This document shows, in pieces, positions 1 through 11,400 of a stretch of 34,496 bases of DNA (position 1 is its first letter; every line of letters starts with the position of its first letter). Origin of the DNA: Ichthyophonus hoferi (taxonomy: Eukaryota > Opisthokonta > Ichthyosporea > Ichthyophonida > Ichthyophonidae); the NCBI GenBank assembly GCA_002751075.1, contig NAOQ01000019.1, positions 209,369-243,864 of the forward strand. Direction: 5' to 3'. A model generated the notes under the pieces. That model did no database searches. It was not told the origin of the DNA and saw only the letters and a program-made list of their open reading frames with translations. The position numbers and the translations under genes were made by a program.

Positions 1-2429
1 GTAAATGAAAACTATTATCGCTATCTAATGTCAGTAGGCAATTTTCAGGCTTCTGAGTAGTAGTGTGATTTGAACACGGAACATCGTTTACGAGAGCCAG
101 TGTTCAGTCAGACATCACAATAACTATGTGTATTATATATATATAATTAAGTGCAAAGTGTTTTTGTGTATCTTTACGAGAACTTTGTGTTTTTTTTACA
201 ACATCCATTTTATGAGCAGAATAACCAGGCTCCGCTTAATGATCGTTCACATTGGGCAATCTCTATATTTGCACCAAAACGCATTTAGGCATTTATACCG
301 CCTACATTAGAACATGGTTATAACTATTATCATCAGTTACCTAGAGAATTGGTATATGGATGGGCCTTCAGTAAATACTCACTGCAAATTATCAGCGGCT
401 TCAAACAAGTATTACCATACTTGGATTCTACTAGAGATCTATCCCAGATGAAAAGATTACGTTGTGGGAACCATGTCAGATTCAAATTGGAGTTATGACG
501 CCATCACCTGCCGCAGCATGAGTGGTCAAATGTATAGCAAACGGAAGCTTAATTGATTGGAGGTCGAAACTATAAAACGTGGTTCAATTATTGAGTACAA
601 CAGCCGAGAAAGAGGCATGTTAGCCTCGGCTTATCTTGGCGTTTTAGTTTAACCCCATCTTTTCAATAGATCTGGTATTTTAGTCAATCAGTCTATTTGG
701 TCTCACCGCAGCAGATTTAATTAGCATTTCATTGTGAATCCTGACTTTCTTCGACTTGAGTGACCTAGCCCATTATATCCTAATAACTCAAATCAGATAT
801 GAAGTGTTAGAATTTAAATAGTGGTATAAAACTATTCTTTGGCTAGTTGCCTTGGCAATACTTTATTGCTAAATCATCGACCAGTAAGAGGAATAATTGC
901 CAACGATTTCTTAGGAGATCTAGTGACTCGTCTCAGGCTTCGGGGTTGCCAATTGAGTGTTGTAAATAGAACTATATATTATGATATTGATATTGTCTGA
1001 CCAATAACAAATGAACGCAAAGTTTTGCACAAACGTCATATCGGTATTATACACGTATACAGGCATACGGGATTGCCGTATGCCCGGGTGTGCTAGGGCG
1101 TGTATTAGTTGTTTCTGTTATCCTTCACCCTTTTCCAATGTTTGCTTATTGCCGGTGTCAGTCATAGCTGTGTTCATCAAAGTAAATGGGACCGATCGTA
1201 AAGATCCCTATTTACTAGTGCAATTCACGGAAGACCACTGAGATCTACTAAAATTATCTGATCTTGTCTCGATGATCGTACATGCTCACATTCAATGTAT
1301 TGACAAATCAATTTGCCGGGTTAAGAACGTATTCAATCAACGAATATTAGGCCAATCATTTCATGATCCGCTTGTTACTTGTTATTAGAACTTCGGCTGA
1401 ACTACGTGTTCATTCGGAGTTAACGGTCTTGCAACATAACCAAATGCATAGTGGCGATAATAATAAAGCATGATACATCTAAGCTTACTGAAAAACTCAA
1501 TATCAACAGAGTTTTTACTATTACATGATCTATGTTAAACTTGATATCATGTAATGCTATAACCTTTTTGGAGAAAATCGTAATGAAACCTTTTACGGCA
1601 TTCGTGAGAAATGCAAGGCTTAAACAAGTGCGTCAGTCTCTTATCTCCTGATTTTATTAAGATAAACAATTGCGATCTGGAAGAAATAGTGTTAAAAAGT
1701 GCTCATTCCTAGATAGCGACCAACTGTGTGAGAAGGAGGTGCTACTACGAACATATATATATTGCTTACACTCACAGTCTTCAGTATGTAAATAAAGAAT
1801 GTGTAACTCTTACCGGACCGATAAATAGGATATTTACAATCTTCTTAAGCGTGGATTGCACAGAATTGTTGTCAGTACTCAGTAATAGCTTAGGGTAAGT
1901 TGATAAGCCAAAAGTAGTGAATCCATTTTTTTTAATCAAATAACAAATTCTTCATAGATCTCCACAATCCTTTTTTATTGCTATGTGATTGTTCAATTGC
2001 TATGAATAACCAATCATTAAATATGGTCTTTTATGACATTATGACAATTTACCACAAGCTACATGGATTATTTTTAAAGTTAAATGTTTTTTCTAAGATG
2101 GGGCTGCAATGGAAATGATAATCCATAAGCCATTCCATTTTTGGAGCCCCCAGAGTGTAGACGCGTTGTAACTTCTTTATATTTTAATATGCTGTGGGTC
2201 AACTTTTGTTTTACAAAAGTACGGAGAGCATTGGAGAAGATCTAAATGTTCATATGCTTCAGGTGATTGGTATGGAATCACACATACTTCCATTACCATC
2301 ATAACTTTACTATAAATTAGTCTTTAGATGTGTATTGCAGCATTTAAGACTAAAGTTATCGAATTAGAAGTTTAGTGGTTTTATTTAGCTTTTTCATTTA
2401 TAAAGTTTTTATTTTGGAAGTTGGAGATA
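1..2429. other. No supportable gene; AT-rich sequence
   Basis: I see no exon chain with a recognisable protein. The longest open frame (1011-1241, 76 codons) has no domain I know and no convincing splice or start context. The stretch around 350-950 reads like decayed interspersed sequence, with short runs of protein-like frame that do not persist. The 3' part (about 1900-2429) would hold the promoter and 5' leader of the selenoprotein gene; I can point to no specific promoter element. Confidence 0.5.
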
Positions 2430-3153
2430 ATGGGTGGCGCTTTATCCTCCTCAAAGAAGGATAACATTAAGGCCCATGTTGTTTTAATCTTGGATAAGGG
2501 TGGTTGTTGATCCCTGCCACCCCAGCTTACCGCTTTCCAACAACGCCTCAAAGCTGATCTGAAAAGTCGATTGACGCCGAAAGAATATGAACAATTTCGC
2601 TTCGATTACAATGTTAGAACTGATTCTTTTTTTTTCATTTCTCTTTATTGAGCCCATTTTATTTTTATTTTTTATTATTATATCTGAAGGGTTACGCAGC
2701 TATTTTGAAGTTGCATTAGTCAGTGGTTAAATAGTTTAAGGTTGTTCTGTTTTTATGAGCGATTGAATGTATCTTATTTAGGCGACATGGGTGACTACCT
2801 CATTCTTAGTGTACAGAAACAAGTTCAGCACAACAGTAGCGTACAAATAGTATCATCAATATAATCACTTCTTTTTGATTAATTGTTCTTTAAGGAGTTG
2901 TTTTTTAGTTTATTGTAATTATTTCAGCTTCACCCCTTAGGTAAATTTCAATGTCCCTTGTTATGACGTATTAACCCCATGATACCTTTTCTAATTATTG
3001 TTCTCCACATAGATCTTACCTTACGCAGCCCCGTGCTTTGAAGTGAAAATCAATAAAGTTTTGGTTCACAGCAAGACTGGAGGGGAAGGATACGTTGGTG
3101 TGAAGAAATTGGCAGTAATAGTGGAAGAAGTCGTGAGACTGATACGTGCTTAG
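2430..3153 (+). CDS. SelW-like (Rdx family) selenoprotein, two coding exons, in-frame UGA read as Sec
   Basis: Exons 2430-2612 and 3013-3153 join in phase 0 to give 107 residues. The C-terminal exon has the SelW/Rdx signature: FEVKINKVLVHSK, then GGEGYV and a final helix ending LIRA. The N-terminal exon gives a beta strand (HVVLILD), the motif GGC-TGA at codons 24-27, then an amphipathic helix (LTAFQQRLKADLKSRL), in the strand-CxxU-helix order of Rdx proteins. The TGA at 2508-2510 is the only stop in the frame and falls where SelW carries selenocysteine. Family members are small thioredoxin-like redox proteins. Oddities: Cys26 and Sec27 are adjacent rather than CxxU, and the start MGGALS fits an N-myristoylation signal (Gly2, Ser6). 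The acceptor at 3012 is good (T-rich, CATAG); the donor GTTAGA at 2613 is weak. Splicing leaves the TGA about 100 nt before an exon junction. TGA is an ordinary stop in dlt1, so the code is not reassigned throughout. The alternative is a mutated gene; the SECIS-like element argues against that. Confidence 0.75.
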
Positions 3154-3766
3154 GTCATTGTATTAAGGTGAGAATATATAATTTTCCTTCGTGTGCAAGA
3201 ATACTTGCTTTTACAGTATGATCAGGTATTTTTGAGAGCATTGTAAGAATTGAGAAATATTATTGTCCAGAACTACTGTTTCTTCAATCTTTAGATAAAA
3301 GAAATAGGAACAGGTGTAATAGGAGGATTGTAACTATATGAAAGATACACATGCATGAAGAAACGAACTATTTGAGCACATTCTAATGATCTAGTATACT
3401 TCATGAATGATGCGGTTATTTGACCTAGATCATCATTATGTGTACGTCCTTATTTGCCCTTCCTGACATGGGTTTTGTAGATTCTTAATGGATTTACCCA
3501 CTTTTCAGTCTTGTTTACACAATACTCTTCTATCTTAAACTATAGTATTATTTTTAAACTATACAAACATCTATTCGTCTACATAGTTTTGAACCTACAC
3601 CTGCAATACCTGTATTTTCGTACAACTAGAGAGCCAATGCCTTTTATTTCACTAATCTTTACCTTATTACTATTACAGGTTCAAGGTACTTGTAAATATA
3701 AGGAATGTCTACAGCACGCATGTGAATACAAATAGCAGCATCATCAATATAGCACCAAGGTTTATT
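3154..3766 (+). other. 3' UTR of the selenoprotein gene with a probable UTR intron (3168-3678)
   Basis: Fourteen bases after the TAG stop is a consensus donor (AAG|GTGAGA at 3168). A consensus acceptor with a pyrimidine-rich lead (CTATTACAG) ends at 3678. Removing this 511-nt intron brings the SECIS-like hairpin from about 610 nt to about 100 nt after the stop. The UTR intron is less than 50 nt downstream of the stop, so under the usual rule it would not itself trigger nonsense-mediated decay. The intron contains an inverted repeat (3386-3394 with 3425-3433). Splicing here is inferred from consensus only. Confidence 0.5.
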
Positions 3767-3810
3767 ATGATATGCGCAGACACAAGGGAAATCCAGTCTG
3801 CTGCAAGGAG
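3767..3810 (+). promoter_or_regulatory. Candidate SECIS element (type II form)
   Basis: ATGA at 3767-3770 and GA at 3808-3809 can form the SECIS quartet. Between them GCAGAC (3776-3781) pairs perfectly with GTCTGC (3796-3801), and the helix continues with TGC/GCA across one bulged T. Thirteen bases after ATGA come the unpaired AA (3784-3785), then a mini-stem GGG-AAA-TCC (3786-3794), the feature that distinguishes type II from type I SECIS. These elements recruit SBP2 and the Sec elongation factor so that UGA is decoded as selenocysteine. Weak point: the lower helix (helix I) is poor, with only AGG/CCT obvious. It was found by eye, not with a covariance model. Confidence 0.6.
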
Positions 3811-4869
3811 CCTACAACTTTTCTAAAATAATTCTTCACCCGACCATCTTGGAAAGCATGGGTGGTGTATGAAGATTGCAGATGTTGTAGAAATTATTGG
3901 TATTATTGTATGATGTGTGTGCATTCCAGGATTGGTTAGTACACTCCAGTCAGTGATTAGCATTTACTAAAGTTTTATAAAAATTAGTTATACATAGTGA
4001 CATAACTAAGAATGAAAATCGAGTTGTGTAATCTTTCACATGTTACGGTACTCTCTTTTCATTTAAGAAAGTCATTGTGATTAAAGGCAATAGAGGACGT
4101 GCTAAAAATATAAATATTCATATTTATCTTAATAAAAAGCATAGATAAATAAGTGAAACTTCAAAACATGGCTATATGTATACATATATTTCTAGTTTCT
4201 TTGTATTCTTATCCACACGTAGTCTTTCATATGCAGGTTTATGTACACAAGCCCACCTTTATACCTTGTAGTTACAATATTTACTAGCTAAGGAAATAGC
4301 TTGTTAAGTGCGTAAGTTGTTCCCACTGATATTACGGTTGGTGTACTTACAAGACGTGCTTGTGTTTGTTTTAGCAAAATACACAGTAATTTATAAATTA
4401 GTTATCTTTTGGTGTATTTCTTAATTTTTTGTATTATACATGTGCTACGCATATTATGGTAAGGTCCCAGCAGGGCACAATTTAAAACATAATTTTTGCG
4501 GGTGATAATCAGTAAATCTCAAAACTAGTGAGACGTTATTGGCATTAAGACGCGAATAAGTAGCAATTTCATGTCATTGTTAACGCAAAAGCTTGTGCTG
4601 CCAGGGTAGCTTTAAAGTCGGATATACTTTAATACCTGCTGGTTTTAAAAATAGTTATGTGCCAGAAAATACATCATAGGGTAATTGGAGAATTTTTGTT
4701 TTTATAACCTATCACGCCACTGGTTATATTAAATTGGATGACCTACAATATAGGCGATCGATAATATAATAGTATCTATAAACTCTCATTCCTGGTAATA
4801 CATGACTTTGTTCGGTATGGTATCTAACGTTAGTTGTGTTATCTAAAAGACAGCTTCCTAATAATTGTT
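3811..4869. other. Rest of selenoprotein 3' UTR, then intergenic
   Basis: An AATAAA at 4131-4136 is a possible polyadenylation signal for the selenoprotein transcript, about 320 bases past the SECIS-like hairpin; earlier A/T-rich sites are also possible. Beyond that I see AT-rich sequence with no exon-like frame. Confidence 0.35.
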
Positions 4870-5140
4870 TGGTTGCAGTATTAAGAATTGGCCCATGCGA
4901 CTTACCTGTTTGTTTAAAGATTCCAACATCATGAGCCGCATACCAAGTGCCTTTCGTTTTGGTGATATCTTCTGGAATGGGGGTTTGTGTTTTCCCGTGG
5001 CATTTGTGGATTTATATCAATCAATCCTGCACGCACAGAGGGAGAATACATTGCTCTATGCACGGCTACATACGAGATTGTGTGGATGCGCAGGTCCGGT
5101 GACCAAGTATAAAGTAAAGGGTTAAGTTGAAACTTCAAAT
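4870..5140 (+). mobile_element. Ty1/copia retrotransposon fossil: Pol RNase H fragment
   Basis: One frame carries a short stretch (ARTEGEYIALC, then EIVWMRR) matching the RNase H region of copia Pol, where STxEAEY(I/M)AL is followed by a helix ending in a Trp and basic residues. Flanking sequence is weaker. The piece is isolated: no LTRs, integrase or Gag were recognised next to it in the same orientation. It is a broken relic with several breaks and looks old. Confidence 0.65.
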
Positions 5141-5249
5141 ATAGCTTTGTTTTCATAATGTGAGAGCGGTGGTATACTGGTGAACCTGGAGGTTTCTACT
5201 AACCACGCTTTAGGTTCCAAGAATTTTGTCTTAATCTCTGATTAATCTT

Positions 5250-6535
5250 GGCTATCTATTGCATATTTAGTCTGGAAAAATAGTTGGTGCAATCTAAACC
5301 TACCAATCAGAGAACATCTCAGACTAGAAATGCCTATCCATTATAATCAATCAAGATTGAACCAGCCAATGGTAGAGATCCAGTGGTTATGCAAAAAACC
5401 ATTTCATGATTTCTTGCCCAGATAACTCATTGCTTAGGCATCCTGGCCAAGACAATTTCATCAACTTTTAATAATATCGTCACAGTCTTGCAGCTGTTAA
5501 GAGAAGACCTTGTAGTCCTTATTTGTGTTGAGGTAACTTGAGGTCTTGCTTTCAAAAATACAGTCATCAAAGAATGACATCATAACCGTCTCTATCTGAT
5601 GACAACAAATCTTCCACTGGATCCATTGGAAGCCTCATTAGACCATGACCCAGAACTAACTGCCCAACTAACTGTGCTCTACTAATATTATTAGCCTTAT
5701 GGGCTTAGTATTTAATTTTTACTGAATTGTTTAGCAATATGTCTTCCATGTGTGCGAAGAGACATTAAAGGTCCCCTTAATTCAGTATTCCCTTAATTCT
5801 AAATTATTGGAAAGTGGATCTGACCCAGATAAACGAATTGGTAATGGAGTGATTCATAGGGCCAAAACTTGTTCACTTTTATGAAGTAAATTTCTCAAAT
5901 CATATTCAGCCTGCTGAATTGCAATCATGCTATCTTCTATTGAATCTATTTCAAACCCTATTCTTTTGGAATCTACTGTATCAATGGAGATAGACACCCT
6001 GTCACTATTTACAGTACTTGTGGTAATAGGGACGTGTGTATATTCTATGTAGAAATATGCTAATATTTACTAGTCGGAATCTTTCTTCTGCTTAAGCTTT
6101 CTTTTATGTCTGGCTATAGTCTCTTGAAGAAAGCTGGTTGTTTTACGTCCCTGATCGGGTATCAGCCAATGAAATTTGGTTTAATAATTTTGATACTTCT
6201 GGTGGGTTAGCCTGATAATTGGTTTTTTCTAATCATGTGTGTTTTGAACCGTAAAGAAGACTGTCAGAGGTCTCCTCGTCGATTTCTGTTAAGTCCTCAT
6301 CATTAGTTGATTCAGATAACTCCGAACTTGAGGATGAAGAAGAGTCTTTACTGATGCTTGACAGTAAAGGTCGCTGGACTGGTAGTACGATTTCGAGGAG
6401 TGTCTGGAGCTGTCTTGTAGGTATTGTGAAAGACACATGTTGTTCTGTCTCAAATGAGTTGGAAGATGATACTGCGACACTAGACTTCTTTGTAGTTCTT
6501 GTGGACCGTTTGGTTTCACAATTACCAACCATTTT
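5250..6535 (-). mobile_element. LTR-retrotransposon fossil, Gag-like region
   Basis: On the minus strand an open frame of 99 codons (6233-6532) begins with a basic N-terminus (KRSTRTTKK) and ends in a Ser-rich then acidic tail. Downstream, further minus-strand segments look like charged helical protein, for example DTVDSKRIGFEIDS near 5950. This is the layout of a Gag precursor in fungal LTR elements, but no zinc knuckle or protease was seen, so the family is unassigned. Parts recur elsewhere in the window (6110-6250 with 32465-32610; 5280-5460 with 15463-15630), which supports dispersed-repeat origin. Broken, with many breaks. Confidence 0.4.
6110..6250 (+). repeat. Dispersed repeat, copy 1 (related to 32465-32610)
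   Basis: About 140 bases align in direct orientation with 32465-32610. Shared landmarks are a TCTGG...GGTTAGCCTG core, a TTGGT...TTTTCTAAT block and a following GTAAAG. The copies are clearly diverged, so the repeat is old. It borders the Gag-like fossil and is probably part of the same retroelement family. Confidence 0.5.
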
Positions 6536-6929
6536 TCTTTATTATCAAAGTAAAGTAAACTAAAATAAATGTTCCTTAAGATTAATGTTCACCAAATCTA
6601 ACACAAACCGTACTTAAAATGGGCACCTTGGCATACTCGTAACATTTCCCTACTCTTTGTTGCATTTTAACCTTCATATTTTTACTTATTCTAAAATAAA
6701 ATATCCTATTCTTACTATGTAAAAATAGATAGTAATTTTAAAAGTATGGACAGCTTGGATACCAGCCTAAATGTCGCTCTCCTCAGTGAATCAACAACGT
6801 ATTTTTTATACAAAAAATCTCGATGCCATTACTTATTCGGAAATTTCAATAGTCATAAATCTTGTTTCTCATGGCATTATCAATATCAAAATAAGTTATA
6901 TCAATAGAAAGTATGCAGGAGAGTAATAA

Positions 6930-7217
6930 CTATCCATCTATATACGCAATACATAGCGGAGAAAGAGAATGCATACCTAGAGAATTACATAAGCGTAAAG
7001 GTGTACACGATGTGAGTTTTTGCCGATGTTGACTCATAGTTGTGGCAGGTGAGTTGTCGTAATTGTTCTTTATTGTAGAATTATTTTCCGAATTCGCTTC
7101 TAATACTGACTTTGTGTTAGTAGAGGATGATTCCTTTAGACTTGACGTCGATGTTGAGGTTTTGGAAGAAGGAGGATCGCAGATTGTAGTTGTTTTCCTG
7201 CTCGGGACAGCCTTCAT
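6930..7217 (-). mobile_element. Ser/Thr-rich ORF, possible Gag-related fossil
   Basis: A 95-codon minus-strand frame encodes a low-complexity protein rich in Ser, Thr, Asn and Lys (start MKAVPSRKTTT), with no domain I recognise. Its basic, Thr-rich start resembles the start of the Gag-like ORF at 6233-6532 and it lies just beside it on the same strand, so it may be a second relic of the same family. It could equally be chance open sequence of biased composition. Confidence 0.2.
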
Positions 7218-8410
7218 GTTGTAGGCCCGCTTGAATTGATAGATACGATGACCTGCTCTTTTTTATCTACTCTCACGAACCAAGGATGGTCTTTGGAGTT
7301 AAAGAAAGAGTGCGTTTAGAACTTTTTTTGGTTACAGGTTTTTAGTATCATACCAAAAACCAAAACCATAACTAATACTAAACTAAGATGTGAAGAATTT
7401 ATTCATGATTTTCAGGTCCTTGATAATGAACTGAGTTGGCATTATAAAGTTTTCACCAATCTACCGACCTGTCAGTATACTTAATACGGTCCTAACAAAT
7501 TAGTTAAACATTGGTCTTATGCCAAAACACCCGTGCAGTTATGTGTTGTACTTAATCTGATACACCGCATTACATTTACCAACGTAAAGAATAAATTGTT
7601 GGATCTATGATAAAATTGATAGCCAATGACTGCCTCGGACCAATCGGTATGTACACTAATCTAACTATACCGAAATAAAATTTATCGGATAAAAATATCT
7701 ATTTATAAGTATTGCACTGCTAATTGTCTAATGAACCTCAACTCCGAGCAATTAAAGCTGGATAAAATTGACCAGTCAAATAGCACAGTGCAAGGTTAGT
7801 TACTCAGTAATCCACACAAGTAATAAATAAATAAATAAAAATCTAATTACTAGCCTATTATACCAGCATAAGTAAACAAACTGCACTTTATTCAAACAGA
7901 ACCATGCAAGATTACATATCTTATTAGGAGCTATGAACAATTAGTGCATAGTTTTTTAAAATTTACCTAATGTAATTGAAAAAGTCTGCGAATATTGTTA
8001 AATATCGTACCAAAAAATAATAACTGAAGAGAAACGACAAGTATCCTTGTAAATTAATTAAAGAGCAAAACTCAAAAAGGGGTTTATAATTAGGTAGTCA
8101 ATTATTCATAAACCCTCTTCCTTTTCTTTCATTAAATGAACACCCTATCTTAGCACCTAGGTATATATATATAACAGTTAACGCAATACAATGTTTAAAT
8201 TTAAAAAAAACTAAGCACTGGTTCAAAAAGGTTACCGGCAAGGTAAGGTTGGTTGTAACTAAGCTGAAATTCGTGTATAAGAATCAATTATAAACGGTCA
8301 GTATCAGTTCGATGTGTAGACCCTCATCCACATGAAATGATCACTAGGGAGGTAGTATATGACGCAAACATATAAGGTGTATGATCGAGATATAGACATA
8401 TATGAGCCAA
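7218..8410. other. AT-rich intergenic sequence
   Basis: I see no coding frame, RNA gene or clear repeat. The last few hundred bases presumably include the 3' UTR of the minus-strand dlt1 gene, whose stop codon is at 8411-8413. Confidence 0.5.
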
Positions 8411-11400
8411 TCACTTAGGACCATTGTTAGGGTCCAGGTGCAATGTCCATTCCATGTCAGACTCTGTCAGTCGAAGGAGCTTGCCTTGGATACTGTGAAA
8501 AGGTTAGTGTGAAAACTCCTAGATATGACACGTTATTGGTTTGCAGTCTTCCCAAACCGTCTCTATCCTAACCTTTCCTATTCTTATTCCTTTGCATTTC
8601 TCAGCTGATACATATATACAGCCATCATACACATCTTCAGCTTCCATTTAATTATTTAGTCGCTTAAATGATATAGTGAATATGTTGTTACAGAAATGAC
8701 ATTGCCAATATTGGATCGTTCTATATATATGCATGGGACCCACAAGTAAATGAATAAAAGCCACGCATATCTTATATATATGGAAGCTTGTCTGTGTATG
8801 GGGAGTAAAAAAATAAGTAGAATATAAAGAAAAAACCACTGAATAACAAGCAGTTAGTACAGGAGAGAAATCAGCAGCGTTCTCCACAGAGACAAAGAAA
8901 ATGAAAATGAAAGTAGACAAAAAAGTACATACCATCCCACTACTGTCCACAGCAGACTAAGATATTTGGTATATTCTTCCTGTGTGAATTCCCTAGGTGT
9001 AAATCGCGCTAAATCATAGACACTCACTAATGCTCTCGCATAAGGTGCCACATTTTCCGAGAGGCCTGTGGGCAACGATGAATTAGAAAACAGACCGGGT
9101 AACCGATAAAAGGAAAGTAGGTGCAATTGTGGGTAAATTGGAAAAAGAGGTGATTAATAGCATAAAATTAAAGATGTTGAGCTGTTCCAAGAACACAGAT
9201 CATATAGTTATAAATATATGTTAAGAGTAAAGAAAGCTGAGGAAAGAGAGGTCAGTGTATTATGGATTAAAATGTAACCGTTCAATAATTAAAGAGCATG
9301 ATAGCAATGTTGTTGTAGTGTACAGAACCATGATGAATGCAGCCTTCAAACCCATTCTCCCATTCAAAAGACACGCCACTTCATATATATATACACTAAT
9401 ATACGCACATGATTAGAATTAAATGCCTATATACCTATTACCTCATGCTTTTCAAAATGCAATCACAGCCACATGCAATATTCCAACTTGAAAAACGATA
9501 TTAACTCCATCTTCAAGTCATTCCATAGTTGTAATGCATTATAGTATCATTATAATTTCTCCCCTTAACGTACAAGTGGGTAGTGTACATGTAGTGAAAT
9601 CTAGGTAGTGGGCAGTGGTCATACTACTAACCTGACGGTTGACCAATCACCATTCCGGCCACCTCCCCATCTTCTTCATCGCTGTTCCCGTCATCTATAT
9701 CCCACGGATGGGCAGCTTTCCCACCTATAAATAATTGCCAATTAGGGGTATGTAATGTTATATGAAAGGTATCTCCATATACACAACAAGGTGGATAAGA
9801 TAAAGATAGACATTACTAGAAATAAAAATAGATATAAATATATCTAAATGGAAACCAATTCAAAGAAAAAGACAAAATTCTGCTCTTACAGACTTCTGTA
9901 GGAATACAAACTTGAAAAAAATACTATAGCCTACAACGATACCACTGTTCTCTGCATTACACAGCCTTATAACATATACATCTGTGCATCTATACCGTAA
10001 AGACTAATGTAGTAGATATCATGAGCATGAAAAGGTGTTGGTTAATGAAGTGAAGCGCTGTGATACTCATAATATAATATATGTGATTGTGGTCTACTAT
10101 AAGCTGATACAAACCATTTCCATTATCAATTTACATATCTCCAAGTTATAATATAACCCACTACCAACCCCCTAGAATGTCCATGTTGCGAACACGATAA
10201 ATGGAAACATTCCTAAATATATAGGTAGAAAAACACAAAGGTGTATAGAACCCTGCCAACATCCTAAAGCTAAGATTCTAGAGAGATAACCAATAATATC
10301 CTACCTATGCATATCAATTAACATATAAATGTGCGCCTATAGACACATAATTACATATAGTCATACACATACATATATAAATCCATACGCGTACGCACAC
10401 GCTTATAAATACGTAAGTACAAATGCATGTAAATGTGTACATATACCCAGACACATGCATTCATACACACATACATAGATACATATACGACAGGGTGCTC
10501 ACCTCGTCTACATGATGACCCTAAAAGTGATTCCACATACTCAGCTGCAGTCATATCATTCTCCCAGACAAGATGAGGATCCGTAGCCACTGCAGCAGTA
10601 GCTGAAACATAAGAGAGAGAGAGGAATTAGATGGGCCCATCTCATCCAATCTGTCTCCACGTTAATATCTCCTGAATGATTTTTGAGTATATAGCGTCAC
10701 CTAAATCCCTCATTACTCATTACTACCCTCACACATCACACCAAGGTACTATCAAGTTCACTCTCCCTCCATACTTATCTATACACACTTGTGAATTTGA
10801 ATCAAATACAAATAATATCTCACCTAAACTTTTAAAACTTTTAATAATTTCTGTCTTGAAATGATGGTCGCTTAATGGGCCCGCTGTGTATATAACTTTA
10901 GTTAGTTTCAACCCCTATATACACACATATATGTATAAGATAAAAATAAGACAAAAAATAATTATGTAAATATGTAGGTAAATATGCATGTAAATATGAC
11001 CATTGCATCACAATTCAACACAGTATAGACACATGGATAGATTTCAATATCATCGTATCTCGTTGTTTTACATAAAAGTAAAAATAATAGTAATAGTAAT
11101 AGTAATAAAAGAAAAAAGAAAAACAGGAATACTAATAATAATAGCAATCAAAAAACAGCAGTAACAGTAATAATAGTAATAGTACTCTTTGCAAGCATCT
11201 CAATTCAAAGCCCCTCCTATCTAGCTAGGGTCTACAATATATCATATAGTTACCTGGATGGCCCCATCCAGGCTGCTGGCACGTTGCTATGTCAGGGCCA
11301 ATCCGGGCATCTCTAGAGGCCTGAAGATTAGCCCGGATCTTAAGAAACATATACTGTGAAAGGACATGATAGTCAATATTTATTACAGCACTAGGGAGCA

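Noticed and set aside
350-950. Transposase-like wording in one plus-strand frame (KRGSIIEYNSRERGMLAS)
   Set aside because: It recalls part of a piggyBac-type transposase, but the match is short, neighbouring motifs are missing and I could not support a family.
1011-1241. 76-codon frame with several cysteines, checked as a possible Rdx N-terminal exon
   Set aside because: It has no strand-CxxC-helix pattern, and the in-frame exon at 2430-2612 already supplies that region.
2500-2524. A 26-base intron that would remove the in-frame TGA of the SelW-like gene
   Set aside because: It has GT...AG ends but is far too short for a spliceosomal intron, and removing 26 bases would break the frame; the sequence reads in frame straight through.
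10962-11147. Leu/Phe-rich minus-strand frame
   Set aside because: It is generated by the trinucleotide-like repeat in a dlt1 intron.
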